Positions 49,152 to 64,000 of a stretch of 64,000 bases of DNA are shown here, piece by piece. A program made the position numbers and the translations under genes. The stretch comes from Siniperca chuatsi (taxonomy: Eukaryota; Chordata; Actinopteri; Centrarchiformes; Sinipercidae), in the NCBI RefSeq assembly GCF_020085105.1, contig NC_058045.1:8384333-8448332 (forward strand), in the 5' to 3' direction. The notes below the pieces were generated by a model. It had not been told where the DNA came from and made no database searches. It was given only the letters and a program-made list of their open reading frames with translations. How positions within the stretch are numbered: position 1 is the first letter of the stretch; the number at the start of each line of letters is the position of its first letter.

Positions 49152-49239
49152 CAGCTGAGGTGGGCGTGTGGAGCCTCTGACCCTCTCTCGCCCACTCTCT
49201 TTCTCTGTCTCTCCCTCTTTGCTGCAGCTACAGGGGGAT

Positions 49240-64000
<14,761 letters not shown>

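Larger units (their letters stand above)
42861..49227. other. Intergenic region between tmcc3 and ccdc136
   Basis: More than 6 kb with repeats and microsatellites listed separately and no supported exon on either strand. Two stretches of mixed, non-repetitive sequence (about 44330-44620 and 45090-45440) could be conserved non-coding elements, but that needs an alignment. Confidence 0.5.

Overview
The window is nuclear DNA from a ray-finned fish, most likely a percomorph teleost (inference). It has long introns with GT-AG borders, many CA/GT and GA/CT microsatellites, and dispersed repeats of familiar teleost types. All genes found are on the + strand. I joined exons by hand from open frames, splice sites and codon phase, and named genes by comparing the proteins with vertebrate families from memory.

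Layout: (1) 1-1352 holds the last exons of a gene I cannot name. (2) 2487-18434 is fgd6, a Rho-family exchange factor with DH, PH, FYVE and PH domains (21 coding exons, about 1266 aa). (3) 22032-26627 is nr2c1, the orphan nuclear receptor TR2 (13 coding exons, 611 aa). (4) 30245-40886 is tmcc3, an ER coiled-coil protein with two transmembrane segments (4 coding exons, 499 aa). (5) 49240 to the window end is the 5' part of ccdc136, a glutamate-rich coiled-coil protein (7 coding exons seen, about 408 aa, running off the edge).

The order fgd6 > nr2c1 > tmcc3, all in one direction, is the order I recall for human 12q22 (FGD6-NR2C1-NDUFA12-TMCC3). No ndufa12 lies between nr2c1 and tmcc3 here, and no vezt lies in the 2.5 kb upstream of fgd6. 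ccdc136 follows tmcc3 here, while human CCDC136 is on another chromosome (7q32). The genes do not form one pathway; this is a conserved synteny block.

The non-coding space holds transposon remnants: TTAA-flanked piggyBac-type MITEs, an element with TACCTGCCAACA ends that keeps a 15-codon ORF, Tc1-type scraps, a roughly 1-kb inverted-repeat structure with a MITE at its centre, a nested insertion near 62.2-63.2 kb, and a family present in three same-strand copies. I found no CRISPR, operon, viral gene, tRNA or rRNA, and nothing that amounts to a new biological system. The items most worth checking are the unnamed upstream gene, a possible 57-bp in-frame cassette exon in fgd6, the nested repeat structures and the synteny differences.
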